Source of the DNA: Bacillus sp. Cs-700
Lineage (GTDB): Bacteria > Bacillota > Bacilli > Bacillales > Guptibacillaceae
Length of the DNA stretch: 64,000 nt
Reading direction: 5' to 3'
Assembly (NCBI RefSeq): GCF_011082085.1
Contig: NZ_CP041063.1
Coordinates: 1,240,001-1,304,000 of the forward strand
Shown: piece after piece, positions 35,745 to 45,767 of the stretch
Layout: each line of letters starts with the position of its first letter
Numbering within the stretch: position 1 is the first letter of the stretch
The notes under the pieces: generated by a model
What the model was told of the DNA's origin: nothing
Database searches by the model: none
The model's input: the letters and a program-made list of their open reading frames with translations, nothing else
Program-made: the position numbers and the translations under genes

Positions 35745-37928
35745 CTACTGCATAATTCTGCGAACAGCATAAATGTCTGGAATTCGTTTCACACGCTCAA
35801 CCACTTTTTGTAGATGAGCTGTATTTCGAATTGAAACGGTCATGCTAATGGTCGCCATTTTGTTATTGTCGGAACGTCCAGATACAGATGTCATATCCGT
35901 TTTGGTTTCTGCCACAGCCTGTAGAACTTCATTCAGTAATCCTCTGCGATCAAAACCACTAATTTCAATATCGACATTGTAATTTTTCGGAGAATCGCTT
36001 TCCCACTCAACCTCAAGCAGTCGCTCTTGACCATTGGCCTCATTCACGTTAGGGCAATCCTTCCTGTGAATAGATACACCTCTACCCTTTGTAATGTATC
36101 CAACAATATCATCACCCGGTACAGGGTTACAGCATCTGGAAAGACGTATCAAGAGGTTATCAATTCCCTTTACACGAACGCCAGATTCCGCTCTTCTTGG
36201 AGGACGAGAAGGAGTGTGAGTTGTTTTACCTTCAATGATCGATTTTGCAAGCTCTTCTTCCTGTTCTTTCGTTCTCTCTTTACGAGCTTTATCCGTTAAC
36301 CTTGTTGCAATTTGCGCTGCAGTAATTCCACCGTACCCAACGGCCGCATACATATCTTCTTCACTTGTGAAGTTAAACTTTTTCGATACGTTTGCAATGT
36401 TATCCGCGGTCAGAACTGCTTTTAATTCAAACCCATGGCTTTTAATTTCTTTTTCAACAAGTTCTCTGCCTTTTTCAACATTCTCTTCCCGCTTTTCTTT
36501 CTTAAACCATTGCTTGATCTTGTTCTTAGCATGAGAACTTTGACTGATCTTCAACCAGTCTTTACTCGGTCCGTAAGAGTGCTTAGATGTTAGAACTTCG
36601 ACGATATCTCCGGTCTTTAATCGATGATCAAGCGGGACCATTTTGCCATTCACTTTTGCGCCAATGCAATGATTCCCAATTTCCGTATGAATCCGATATG
36701 CGAAGTCTAGTGGAACTGATCCTGTCGGCAATTCAAACACATCGCCTTTAGGGGTAAAAACAAAAACCATATCGCTAAACAAGTCAATTTTAAGAGACTC
36801 CATAAACTCTTCAGCGTTTGAAACGTCATTTTGCCATTCAAGAATTTGCCTAAACCAAGATAGCTTTTTCTCAAAAGAGCTATTTACTTGATTCTCGTCG
36901 CCTTCTTTGTAAGCCCAATGAGCTGCGATCCCGTACTCAGCTACTTTGTGCATATCAGACGTCCTAATTTGCACTTCGAGTGGGTCACCCTTCGGTCCAA
37001 TAACAGTCGTGTGAAGGGACTGGTACATATTTGCTTTAGGCATGGCTATATAATCTTTGAAACGACCAGGCATAGGCTTCCAGCACGTGTGAATGATTCC
37101 AAGAACGGCATAGCAATCTTTAATACTGTTAACAACAATACGAACAGCTAGCAAGTCATAGATCTCGTTAAATTGCTTATGCTGTTTGGCCATTTTTCGA
37201 TAAATGCTGTAGATGTGTTTAGGACGACCGGATATCTCAGCGTCAATTGACACATCCTTCACGCGTTCTTGGATCTCGTCTACTACTTCATGGACGAACC
37301 CTTCACGTTCGGCTCGTTTCTTCTGCATTAAATTCACAATGCGATAATATTGCTGTGGATTTAAATAACGAAGCGCTGTATCCTCGAGCTCCCACTTAAT
37401 CGTGGAAATACCAAGACGATGCGCAAGAGGCGCAAAAATTTCTAGCGTTTCATTTGCCTTTTGCATTTGTTTTTCTTTTGGCATGTGCTTCAACGTCCGC
37501 ATATTATGAAGACGGTCTGCCAGTTTAATGAGAATGCACCTAATATCCTGAGCCATAGCAATCATCATTTTCCGATGATTCTCTGCTTGCTGCTCGCGCT
37601 TTGATTTATATTTGATTTTCTTCAGTTTTGTCACGCCATCTACAAGCATAGCGAGTTCAGGACTGAATTCATCAGATATTTGCTCAAGCGTTACGTCGGT
37701 GTCTTCGACGACATCATGAAGAAAGCCCCCTGCAACTGTGACGGGGTCCACTTCAAGATTCACAAGAATGCCAGCAACCTCAATAGGATGAATAATATAG
37801 GGTTCACCCGATTTACGGTACTGGCCTTCATGTGCGTTTCGCGCGTATTCATATGCTCTATTAAGATAGGAGAGATCGTCTTCAGACAAATACTGCTCCG
37901 CTCTTTCCATCACTTCTTCTATCGTCAT
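35745..37928 (-). CDS. relA: Bifunctional (p)ppGpp synthetase/hydrolase
   Basis: Long RSH enzyme that makes and degrades the stringent-response alarmone. The HD hydrolase domain is at about 45-150, with HDVVEDTD and [10 protein letters not shown] intact, so hydrolysis is expected. The synthetase domain (about 235-350) contains [18 protein letters not shown] and EVQIRT. A TGS domain is at about 395-455, then a zinc-finger-like region ([11 protein letters not shown]) and a C-terminal ACT domain. It is 727 aa. ATG 37928 follows AAGGTGA. Between apt and dtd, as in B. subtilis. Confidence 0.96.
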   Translation of the reverse strand: MTIEEVMERAEQYLSEDDLSYLNRAYEYARNAHEGQYRKSGEPYIIHPIEVAGILVNLEVDPVTVAGGFLHDVVEDTDVTLEQISDEFSPELAMLVDGVTKLKKIKYKSKREQQAENHRKMMIAMAQDIRCILIKLADRLHNMRTLKHMPKEKQMQKANETLEIFAPLAHRLGISTIKWELEDTALRYLNPQQYYRIVNLMQKKRAEREGFVHEVVDEIQERVKDVSIDAEISGRPKHIYSIYRKMAKQHKQFNEIYDLLAVRIVVNSIKDCYAVLGIIHTCWKPMPGRFKDYIAMPKANMYQSLHTTVIGPKGDPLEVQIRTSDMHKVAEYGIAAHWAYKEGDENQVNSSFEKKLSWFRQILEWQNDVSNAEEFMESLKIDLFSDMVFVFTPKGDVFELPTGSVPLDFAYRIHTEIGNHCIGAKVNGKMVPLDHRLKTGDIVEVLTSKHSYGPSKDWLKISQSSHAKNKIKQWFKKEKREENVEKGRELVEKEIKSHGFELKAVLTADNIANVSKKFNFTSEEDMYAAVGYGGITAAQIATRLTDKARKERTKEQEEELAKSIIEGKTTHTPSRPPRRAESGVRVKGIDNLLIRLSRCCNPVPGDDIVGYITKGRGVSIHRKDCPNVNEANGQERLLEVEWESDSPKNYNVDIEISGFDRRGLLNEVLQAVAETKTDMTSVSGRSDNNKMATISMTVSIRNTAHLQKVVERVKRIPDIYAVRRIMQ

Positions 37929-38063
37929 CAAATCACCTTGATTACTGTTGGTATATTGCTTCTATTATCGTTAAAAAAAGGCATCATGTAAAGAGATTAA
38001 GAGAAAAATGTCGTTTTTACTAATGAGTAATGACCGGATTACCCTGATAATGGTTCATAAAGA

Positions 38064-38094
38064 GAAAGAGCGTCCGGCAATTCGGACACTCCAT
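38064..38094 (-). terminator. Terminator after apt
   Basis: On the minus strand GAGTGTCCG / CGGACGCTC (one G-U pair), loop AATTGC, then TTTCTCTTT. Confidence 0.7.
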
Positions 38095-38097
38095 TCT

Positions 38098-38610
38098 TTA
38101 GTATGTCATTAACGTAAAGATATCATGACGATCAAGATTTTTACGACCTTCGAGGTATGAAAGCTCAATCATGAAAGCAAGTCCGACTACAACTCCGCCA
38201 AGCATTTCTACAAGTTCAATTGTCGCATTAATCGTACCGCCAGTAGCAAGTAAATCGTCTGTAATCAAGACTCTTTGTCCCGGTTTAATAGCGTCCTTAT
38301 GAATCGTTAGGACGTCTTTACCGTATTCGAGACCGTAGTCAACTTTTGCTACTTCACGGGGAAGTTTTCCTTCTTTTCGTACTGGTACGAAACCAATGCC
38401 GAGAATATAAGCTACAGGGCATCCCACGATAAACCCTCGTGCTTCTGGTCCAACAATAACATCGATATCTTTATCTTTAGCGAAGTCCGCTATGTCATTT
38501 ACGACAGCACTGTAAGCTTCTCCATTTTGCATAAGGGGTGTGATGTCTTTAAAACGAATCCCCTCTTTTGGATAGTCTTCAACTACTGCAATATAATCTT
38601 TGTAATTCAT
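38098..38610 (-). CDS. apt: Adenine phosphoribosyltransferase
   Basis: Salvages adenine to AMP with PRPP. It is 170 aa with [38 protein letters not shown], and the PRPP-binding loop [14 protein letters not shown] near 122-135. It follows recJ with no gap, and relA lies downstream. In this order adenine freed by MtnN (6936-7640) could also be salvaged. Confidence 0.96.
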   Translation of the reverse strand: MNYKDYIAVVEDYPKEGIRFKDITPLMQNGEAYSAVVNDIADFAKDKDIDVIVGPEARGFIVGCPVAYILGIGFVPVRKEGKLPREVAKVDYGLEYGKDVLTIHKDAIKPGQRVLITDDLLATGGTINATIELVEMLGGVVVGLAFMIELSYLEGRKNLDRHDIFTLMTY

Positions 38611-40965
38611 TTACTTTATGGCCTCCTCAGTGCTATTGAAACAATTAACTGATTGATCGAACCAACTTTTCAAAGCATGATAGGAGGAATAGCAAAAATC
38701 GTTTTCGAGCTTTGCTTTTTCAAGCTTACTCCTATACGTTTTAGAAGAAGTTAATTCAGTTTTGACAGATTGTGGATTTAGAGAAATCAGTCCATTATCC
38801 ATTGTAACAAAATCTAGCTCAAAAAACACCTCTGACATAAAAGGTACTGTTTCTTTTGACCATCCTTTATGTTTAGCGAGCTTTTCTGCGTCTCGTAAAT
38901 GGAAGCTCCCTTTTTTCATTAAGAAAGCATAATACCATTTGAAATCTTCACGTGATGGTAAAGTTGAGAAGAAATGATCTTCCTCATGCTCAAATACTAC
39001 ATAAGTTCGATCTGGTATACCGCCTGAGCGAAAAAGGTTCACAAGGTCTTCTTCTAAATCAGGAAGATCAAGCAACATGACATACTTTTGATCAAACGAA
39101 AAGTCTTTGTCTGATGGATCAGTAATGACGTAGTCCTTCCATTTTTCAAGACCTAGCTTTGAGATCGTATTGTTCTGAAAAGATATCATCACTAACTTAT
39201 CTAGCGGCAAAGTTTCCAGACGTTTTTTTAAATCCCGTATGCCTCTGTAATCAAAAAGCTGCCACTCATTAACTGCGATATCCTTCACGAAAATTTGTGG
39301 CTTTCGAAGCCCATTCCATTCGTTGACAGAGAGCTGACCGATTACACTCACTGCTGCCCTTGATGCAATTTCTTCAAAAGCATAGCCAAAATGGAACCCT
39401 ACGCCGTCAAGCGTTGTACCATTTTCCTCAAGACCTACCTTAAGATGATTGTCCTGACTACCTATTCTTCTGATTTGAGATAAATGAACGTCCTTGAGCA
39501 TCACAACTGGCTTTGGATTGCTCACCCCAAAGGGAGCAAGAAGATTCATCTCTTCAATCGTTTCTAGCGTTACATCTTCTACGCGACAATGAAGATCCAC
39601 TTTTGTAAGCGGAGTTAGATCTTCTTCCGTTAACTTCTCTATAGCCAGGGTATTCAATCTAGTGCGCAGTTGCTCCAAGTAATCCAAATCAATCGTCATC
39701 CCAGCTGCCATTGGGTGACCCCCGAAATGTGGAAGAATATCTCTACACTCAGATAAATTCGCAAACATATCGAATGCCTCAATACTACGTGCTGAGCCTT
39801 TTGCCACACCTTTCTCTCGGTCAATACTCATCACAATCGTTGGACGGTAATATTTCTCAACAAGTCGAGAAGCGACAATTCCAATTACCCCTGCATTCCA
39901 TCCTTCTTTCGCAATAATTAACACGCGATTGCTTTCATCACTTATATAATTTGTTTCAACTTCTTCGATCGCTTCTTTCGTCATTGTGTTTACAAGCTCT
40001 TGACGGTTTTTATTCAGAGCATCAATATCAGAAGCAAGTTGCTCTGCTAGTAACGGATCATCTGTTGTAAGCAGTTCAACAGCAGGATCTGCACTATCTA
40101 AACGTCCTGCAGCATTTAATCTTGGTCCTATTCCAAAACCAAGATGCTCTTCGTTTAATTCCTGATCTTTCAAGCCACATACATCTAAGAGCGCTTTAAT
40201 TCCGGGTTTATTAGAATTTTGAAGTGCTCGTATTCCTTCACTTGCTAGAAGACGATTCTCATCTTGAAGCGGAACTAAATCTGCTATAGTACCCATTGCT
40301 GCAATCTCAAGTAAATGTCCTGGAATCCGACCAAGTAAGGCCTGTGATAATTTAAACGCAACGCCTACACCTGCAAGTCCTTTAAAGGGGTAAGTGCACC
40401 CCGGTTTCTTGGGATTAATCGTCGCATAAGCATCAGGAAGTACAGGAGGTGGCTCGTGATGATCTGTAATAATGAGATCAACACCGATTTCCTTTGCAAC
40501 TTCTGCCTCATGGACACCAGAAATACCAGTATCAACCGTTACAATGAGATGATAACCATCTTCCTTTGCCTGTCTAAAGGCCGCTTCATTTGGTCCATAT
40601 CCTTCTGTAAAGCGATTAGGAATATAATAATCGAAGCTTGCACCAAGCTCACGTAGCGTATAAACTAGGACGGTTGTACTACTAACTCCATCCGCATCAT
40701 AATCCCCAAATATTAGTATTCGCTCATCCGACGCGATGGCTTGTTGAATTCTTTCAACCGCTTCCTTCATTCCACTCATGAGGAGCGGGTCATGATAGGT
40801 TAAATTTTCTTTATATAAAAACCTTCTTGCTTCTTCTTCTCCACTGATACCTCGATTCACTAACAGCGAAGCAGCAAGTCGAGAAATTCCAAGTTCACTC
40901 TGGAGCCGATCAATGTTTGTTTCATCTGTTTCAGCTAGTTTCCAGCGCGTTTTAGATCTTAACAT
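38611..40965 (-). CDS. recJ: Single-strand DNA 5'-3' exonuclease RecJ
   Basis: DHH-family nuclease in mismatch and recombination repair. The DHH domain has motif IFGDYDADGVSST (near 80) and DHHEPPP (near 156), and the DHHA1 domain has FGGHPMAAGMTI (near 425). An OB-fold domain follows at about 455-555, and a C-terminal extension to 784 is typical of Bacilli. ATG 40965 has GAGGTGATT upstream; the frame is open slightly further up. recJ and apt abut. Confidence 0.96.
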   Translation of the reverse strand: MLRSKTRWKLAETDETNIDRLQSELGISRLAASLLVNRGISGEEEARRFLYKENLTYHDPLLMSGMKEAVERIQQAIASDERILIFGDYDADGVSSTTVLVYTLRELGASFDYYIPNRFTEGYGPNEAAFRQAKEDGYHLIVTVDTGISGVHEAEVAKEIGVDLIITDHHEPPPVLPDAYATINPKKPGCTYPFKGLAGVGVAFKLSQALLGRIPGHLLEIAAMGTIADLVPLQDENRLLASEGIRALQNSNKPGIKALLDVCGLKDQELNEEHLGFGIGPRLNAAGRLDSADPAVELLTTDDPLLAEQLASDIDALNKNRQELVNTMTKEAIEEVETNYISDESNRVLIIAKEGWNAGVIGIVASRLVEKYYRPTIVMSIDREKGVAKGSARSIEAFDMFANLSECRDILPHFGGHPMAAGMTIDLDYLEQLRTRLNTLAIEKLTEEDLTPLTKVDLHCRVEDVTLETIEEMNLLAPFGVSNPKPVVMLKDVHLSQIRRIGSQDNHLKVGLEENGTTLDGVGFHFGYAFEEIASRAAVSVIGQLSVNEWNGLRKPQIFVKDIAVNEWQLFDYRGIRDLKKRLETLPLDKLVMISFQNNTISKLGLEKWKDYVITDPSDKDFSFDQKYVMLLDLPDLEEDLVNLFRSGGIPDRTYVVFEHEEDHFFSTLPSREDFKWYYAFLMKKGSFHLRDAEKLAKHKGWSKETVPFMSEVFFELDFVTMDNGLISLNPQSVKTELTSSKTYRSKLEKAKLENDFCYSSYHALKSWFDQSVNCFNSTEEAIK

Positions 40966-41059
40966 CGAATCACCTCTTAACCTGTTCATTATATATAGTT
41001 TACATAGGTTTGACTATAGTTCAAGGAGAGGAATCTTGCTTAATGAAGATTTCTCTTCA

Positions 41060-41090
41060 CTAAAAAAAGCCCCGATCTCACTCAGGGCTA
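41060..41090 (-). terminator. Terminator after the LapA-like gene
   Basis: On the minus strand AGCCC-TGA / TC-GGGGCT, followed by TTTTTTTAG, 6 nt after the lapA-like stop. Confidence 0.65.
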
Positions 41091-41095
41091 TCCCG

Positions 41096-41431
41096 TTATT
41101 CTCCATCCGTACCTGTACCTTCATCCATCGCTTCTCCGTCAAGTGGCGTATGCACTGATTTGGTTTCAGTAGTGATCGGCTCAGATTTTAATTTCTCATT
41201 TTCTTTTTGTAACTTTTTAAGTTCTCTTTTCAGTTTATAATATTTGACCATCCCAAAACCAAGAACAAGAATGGCTCCCATTAAAACCGATCCTAATATA
41301 ACAAGCACCAGCGGCCAATCCGATGTACCAAATACGTAATTTACTTGAACTGGATCAACATTCACAACTGAAAAAACAGCAATAATCAGGGCAAATAAAA
41401 GTGCTACCACTAATCCCCATTGTCCTTTCAA
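41096..41431 (-). CDS. LapA-domain membrane protein (YrvD-like)
   Basis: A 111-residue protein with two predicted helices (about 5-24 and 40-62) and a loop NVDPVQVNYVFG typical of the LapA (DUF1049) family. A coiled-coil segment at about 65-88 (KLKRELKKLQKENEKLK) and an acidic tail follow. The function is unclear; LapA/YciS proteins of enterobacteria regulate LPS synthesis, which has no counterpart here. It lies between recJ and the cation transporter, where B. subtilis has yrvD. Confidence 0.8.
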   Translation of the reverse strand: MKGQWGLVVALLFALIIAVFSVVNVDPVQVNYVFGTSDWPLVLVILGSVLMGAILVLGFGMVKYYKLKRELKKLQKENEKLKSEPITTETKSVHTPLDGEAMDEGTGTDGE

Positions 41432-41466
41432 CTTAATCTACCTCCTCTACTCCAATACCTATTCCA

Positions 41467-42375
41467 TTACTCACTCTTTTTTTCCTTCGGTTCAAAAGGA
41501 TTGATATGAACTAATACGTCATGAACCTCATCCTCTTCAAGAAGGCGTTCTTTCACCGCTTTACCGATATCATGACCTTCTTTAACGGAAATTTCTGGGT
41601 CCACGCCTAACTTCATATCAATAATAACATAGTGCCCATGCTCTCTAGCATAAAACTCATCAAGGTTCACAACGCCTGGCATTCCGATAATCAGTTCTTT
41701 ATACTCAGTCGTATCTTCCTCATGCAACACATGATCAAGCGTCGTATGAATCGATTCAAAACCAAGTTTAACAGCCATTTTTGCAATCAGCACGGATACA
41801 AATATCCCTGCAATAGGATCCGCATAAATGAGCCATGGCAAGTTAAGCCTGCTTCCTAAAATAGCTCCCGCAATCCCGATTAAAACAGCAATAGAAGAAT
41901 AGACATCAGAACGATGTTCGTATGCATTTACGATAAGTGCATCACTTTTTATCTTTTTACCCAATCGGTACTTATATTGAAACATCACTTCTTTTACTAT
42001 GATTGAAATCAAAGCACCGTATAGCGCAAGCGTTCCTGGAGCTTCAATCGGATTGAAAATAGCTTTTCCAGAACTAATGCCAATTTCCACTCCTACCAAT
42101 AATAATAAAACCGCTACGATAATGGCTGCGATCGATTCCGCCTTCCCATGACCATAAGGATGATCTTTATCTGGCGGCAGTTTCGCTGCACGCAATCCTA
42201 CAAAAACAGCAAATGATCCAGCCACGTCTGAAGCCGAGTGTGCCGCATCGGCGATAAGGGCTCGACTGTTGGAGATTGAGCCAATAACCCCTTTTAACAC
42301 AGCTAAAATAATATTTCCTAGAATCCCAACAATCGCTGCAATTTCAGCTTTCCGAAATCGTTCTTCCTTATTCAT
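41467..42375 (-). CDS. Cation diffusion facilitator family transporter
   Basis: A 302-residue CDF protein: six predicted helices in the first ~205 residues, then a cytoplasmic ferredoxin-like domain. Metal-site segments are ALIADAAHSASDVAGS in helix 2 and AYEHRSDVYSSIAV in helix 5, with GHGKAES between. These proteins exchange Zn2+, Mn2+, Fe2+ or Co2+ for protons; the substrate cannot be set from sequence alone. It lies between secF and the LapA-like gene. Confidence 0.88.
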   Translation of the reverse strand: MNKEERFRKAEIAAIVGILGNIILAVLKGVIGSISNSRALIADAAHSASDVAGSFAVFVGLRAAKLPPDKDHPYGHGKAESIAAIIVAVLLLLVGVEIGISSGKAIFNPIEAPGTLALYGALISIIVKEVMFQYKYRLGKKIKSDALIVNAYEHRSDVYSSIAVLIGIAGAILGSRLNLPWLIYADPIAGIFVSVLIAKMAVKLGFESIHTTLDHVLHEEDTTEYKELIIGMPGVVNLDEFYAREHGHYVIIDMKLGVDPEISVKEGHDIGKAVKERLLEEDEVHDVLVHINPFEPKEKKSE

Positions 42376-42456
42376 TTCTCCACCTCTTACAAATCCAATT
42401 CATTATCAATATAGCTTTTCCCGTATTTGAATATCTCACACCCCGCTTCCGACACG

Positions 42457-42485
42457 CAAAAGCCATGGCTTGGCCATGGCTTTTC
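42457..42485. terminator. Terminator after secF
   Basis: AAAAGCCATGGC / GCCATGGCTTTT perfect 12-bp stem with a 3-nt loop. Confidence 0.85.
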
Positions 42486-42505
42486 TTCTAAAGGTGTCAT
42501 ACCTC

Positions 42506-43426
42506 TTATACTTCAGTTTCAGCAGGAGTGAACTTTTTCTTTTTTAATTGTTTCCCTTTCCATACTGCCCAAAGTTGAGAAGCAATAAAGAGAGAGGAAT
42601 AAGTACCTGCAACAAGACCAATCAATAGCGCGATTGCAAATGGTCTAATTGCTTCGCCCCCAAAGATTGTTAAGGCCGCTGCCGCAAAGACAACCGTAAG
42701 AACGGTATTGATTGAACGAGCAAGCGTTTGAACAAGACTTTTGTTCACGACCCGTGCTACATCTTCAAACGTCTTCACTTTCTTCTCGAACTTCATATTT
42801 TCACGAATGCGATCGAATGTCACAATCGTGTCGTTAATGGAATAACCAACAATCGTTAACACTGCCGCAATAAAAGTAATATTAACTTCTATCTGCAGAA
42901 TGCTAAAGACCGCAATGATGAAGAACGCATCATGGAATAGCGCAACAATCGCCGCTACGCCTTGTAGCCATTCAAAACGCAGGGCCACATAGATAATAAT
43001 CCCTACGGATGCGATCGCAAGGGCGATAAATGCATTTTTTGCTAAATCTACTGCTACATCTGGAGAAACGGTACTAATACTAGGTTCAACAGAGTAAAGT
43101 TCTGTGAAATGATTTTTAATTTCTGCAATTTCATCTTTTCCAAGCTCATCTTTGAAAGCAGCTACTGCCATTTCACCACCACCTGCAAGGGTGACGGACT
43201 CAGGATCAAATCCAAGCTCATCAAATTCTTTGCTTACTTCTTCAGTCGTTAAGTTGCTATCTGATTGAAGATCTACACGAGAACCACTTGAAAAATCAAT
43301 GCCAAGATTCAATCCAAAGATCGCAATTGCTAACCCACCAAGAACGATCAAAGCAAGTGAAATCGCAAAGAATTTATTCCGATGTTTGACAAAATCAAAC
43401 TTGGTATCTCTTACTTTAGAGCTCAT
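42506..43426 (-). CDS. secF: Protein translocase subunit SecF
   Basis: Proton-driven membrane subunit that helps SecYEG-translocated proteins leave the membrane. One N-terminal helix is followed by GLNLGIDFSSGSRVDL, a periplasmic-side domain (about 45-130) and five more helices with ALRFEWLQGVAAIVALFHDAFFI and GYSINDTIVTFDRIREN. It is 306 aa from ATG 43426, with AAGGAG 9 nt upstream, and overlaps the secD end by 11 nt. B. subtilis has one fused SecDF protein; here the halves are separate genes. Confidence 0.95.
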   Translation of the reverse strand: MSSKVRDTKFDFVKHRNKFFAISLALIVLGGLAIAIFGLNLGIDFSSGSRVDLQSDSNLTTEEVSKEFDELGFDPESVTLAGGGEMAVAAFKDELGKDEIAEIKNHFTELYSVEPSISTVSPDVAVDLAKNAFIALAIASVGIIIYVALRFEWLQGVAAIVALFHDAFFIIAVFSILQIEVNITFIAAVLTIVGYSINDTIVTFDRIRENMKFEKKVKTFEDVARVVNKSLVQTLARSINTVLTVVFAAAALTIFGGEAIRPFAIALLIGLVAGTYSSLFIASQLWAVWKGKQLKKKKFTPAETEV

Positions 43427-44720
43427 CGATTTCACTCTCCTTTACGCCAAAAAGTCCGGGCTTTTTATTCAGTGCCCTGCTCTTGACCCATAGGCCGAGA
43501 AGAATTCGCGAACCCCAAACGGCAGTCAAAAAGCTAACGACGATACTCGTGATTAACATTACTGCAAATCCTTTTACTGAGCTTGTTCCATAAGCAAATA
43601 AAACACTGGCAGCAATTAAAGTTGTAATATTCGCATCAAAAATCGTTGTAAAGGAACGTCTTCCCCCAGCTTTGAAGGCGGACATGACCGATTTACCTGA
43701 ACGAATCTCTTCTTTAATTCGTTCATACGTAATTATATTCGCATCAACCGCCATACCTACCCCGAGAATAAGGGCAGCAATGCCAGGGAGAGTTAATACT
43801 GCGTTCATCCAATTAAAGACAACAAGAATCAAATAGATATACGTAGTTAACGTAATCACCGCAATTACCCCTGGTAAACGGTAATAGAATAGCATAAATA
43901 GGAAAATTAACCCAACTCCAATAAATCCTGCAATAACCGTTTTATCAAGAGACTGTTCGCCAAACTGTGCTCCAACTGAAGTTGAATAAATTTCTTCTAG
44001 CTGAACCGGTAAAGAACCTGCGTTTAAAAGCTCTTTTAGATTTTCAGCTTCTTCAAGTTGGAAAGGTGGCCCTGAAATGACTACAGTATTTTGAGAAAGG
44101 ACCTGGTTGACAGCTGGGTCGGAGATGAATTTTTGTTCATCAGCTGGCTTTGACACTTCTTCTTTATAAGAATCGCCTTCCTCATAATCAAGCCAGATCA
44201 CTAGTCGATTATCCGGCTGGGGCAATTGACTGAGGTCTCGCGTAATATTTGCGAATTTTTCAGGATCCTTTAGGGTTACTTGAACGACGGGTTGGTTATT
44301 ATCAAAAACAACCTTTGCCGCTCCTTCTTTCAGATCAGCACCGCTCATCTTCTCCTCATCGTCCGTTGTGCGGAATGTTAGCTCCGCCTGTGTAGACAGA
44401 AGTTCACGAGCCTGATTCTGATCTTTCACACCAGCAAGCTGCACCCGAATGCGATCTTCGCCTTCGATCGTAATACGAGGTTCTGAAACCCCTAGTACGT
44501 TAATACGCTTGTACAGGGCACTTACTGTACTGTTTAATAAATCCTGACTAAGTTCCTGGCCCTCTTGAGCAGGCTCTACTTCATAAAGGACTTCAAACCC
44601 ACCTTGCAGATCAAGGCCTAGTTTAATGTCTTTTGTTACACCCATGACGGTTGTTCCAATCAATCCGCCAAGCAAAAGGACGATCAGAAAAAACGCTACG
44701 ATCCGGCCTTTTTTCACCAT
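43416..44720 (-). CDS. secD: Protein translocase subunit SecD
   Basis: Partner of SecF, 434 aa. TM1 is at about 8-27, followed by LGLDLQGGFEVLYEVEP, a large extracytoplasmic domain (about 40-255), then five helices with ALILGVGMAVDANIITYERIKEE, the conserved proton-path region. It has a normal stop in the secF ribosome-site region, so it is a true split rather than a frameshift: the two frames overlap by 11 nt with their own start and SD. Followed by secF and preceded by comN. Confidence 0.95.
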   Translation of the reverse strand: MVKKGRIVAFFLIVLLLGGLIGTTVMGVTKDIKLGLDLQGGFEVLYEVEPAQEGQELSQDLLNSTVSALYKRINVLGVSEPRITIEGEDRIRVQLAGVKDQNQARELLSTQAELTFRTTDDEEKMSGADLKEGAAKVVFDNNQPVVQVTLKDPEKFANITRDLSQLPQPDNRLVIWLDYEEGDSYKEEVSKPADEQKFISDPAVNQVLSQNTVVISGPPFQLEEAENLKELLNAGSLPVQLEEIYSTSVGAQFGEQSLDKTVIAGFIGVGLIFLFMLFYYRLPGVIAVITLTTYIYLILVVFNWMNAVLTLPGIAALILGVGMAVDANIITYERIKEEIRSGKSVMSAFKAGGRRSFTTIFDANITTLIAASVLFAYGTSSVKGFAVMLITSIVVSFLTAVWGSRILLGLWVKSRALNKKPGLFGVKESEIDEL

Positions 44721-44829
44721 AAAAAAAACTCCTCTCTAAACCCCCAACATTCTTGCTTATGTAAATCACATCTCACACAGTACTAGCTATTATATCGAAT
44801 GATGAATTTTTCTGTCAATTTCAGTCTTT

Positions 44830-45087
44830 TTAGGCCTTGCTTTCAAACGTTTTCGTACCTTTATAAGCATGGATTGTTAACCAGTTCATATACTCATTAA
44901 CTGATAAACGCATAATCTCGTTTACCAACTGATGTAATTTCATCTCTTCCAACTCATTGTTTTTTTCAAAACGAGCAAGGAGACACTCCCAGATTTCGTC
45001 CATGGTTGCGCCACTATAACCTAACAATAAAAATTCATCCCGTTTGCTTTCAAGTGCTGGGGATACTTCCTTCTTCCACTCATTCAT
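44830..45087 (-). CDS. comN: Post-transcriptional regulator ComN
   Basis: An 85-residue soluble protein with LGYSGATMDEIWECLLARFEK and RLSVNEYMNWLTIHAYKG, the ComN/YrzD family pattern. In B. subtilis ComN affects comE late-competence mRNA and interacts with DivIVA. It is upstream of secD, as in B. subtilis. AAGGAGACCGAGAG precedes the ATG. Confidence 0.85.
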   Translation of the reverse strand: MNEWKKEVSPALESKRDEFLLLGYSGATMDEIWECLLARFEKNNELEEMKLHQLVNEIMRLSVNEYMNWLTIHAYKGTKTFESKA

Positions 45088-45161
45088 CTCTCGGTCTCCT
45101 TTCTTAGTATCGTCTTCATGACAGAGATCTTAACCGACGACGAAAAAAATGACAGCTCTAT

Positions 45162-45647
45162 TTAAAAGATTGAATAGATGGCTGCTCCTACACCAAGTCC
45201 CGCAATAATGACCCCTGTAAGGATCGAAAGAAAGGCATATTTAAAACGGATTGTAAATAGAGCTGCAGCGACACACGCACTGTAAGCTCCTGTCGTCGGA
45301 AGAGGGACAGCGGTGAACAAAATAAGTCCAATCGCACCATATTTGTCAACGTTCTTACTTTTGCTAATGGTTCGATGATAAAGCCAATCATAAAACCGTT
45401 TATACAAGCTAAATCTCATCAACCAGTTACTTAACGGCTGAAAAAGAAGAAGTAAAGGGATAATCGGTAAAGCATTTCCTAGAAGGCTTAATGAGAAAGC
45501 CTTAAGAAAAGAAAAGTCAAAAGTATGAGCAAGAGGGATTCCACCCCTCAATTCTAATATTGGAAGTGCAGAGATCACTACGACAATCACTTCCTGAGGT
45601 AGAAAACTAAGGTTCTCTACAACAAACTGTTTAATTTCTTCTTTCAT
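45162..45647 (-). CDS. Small multi-drug export family membrane protein
   Basis: A 161-residue integral membrane protein with about four helices and the family segments ISALPILELRGGIPLA and FTAVPLPTTGAYSACVAAALF (COG2426). Transport activity is poorly established for this family, so the database name should be treated with care. It is divergent from spoVB across about 120 nt. Confidence 0.8.
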   Translation of the reverse strand: MKEEIKQFVVENLSFLPQEVIVVVISALPILELRGGIPLAHTFDFSFLKAFSLSLLGNALPIIPLLLLFQPLSNWLMRFSLYKRFYDWLYHRTISKSKNVDKYGAIGLILFTAVPLPTTGAYSACVAAALFTIRFKYAFLSILTGVIIAGLGVGAAIYSIF

Positions 45648-45767
45648 TAAAACACTCCTATATGCCTGTCATGCTTTGTCCCCTAATAAGCATATACATA
45701 GTGATAAAAAATATCTAGACTTTTCTACAATTTCTCAGGTGTATTCTGGATAGAAAGTAGGGAGTAT

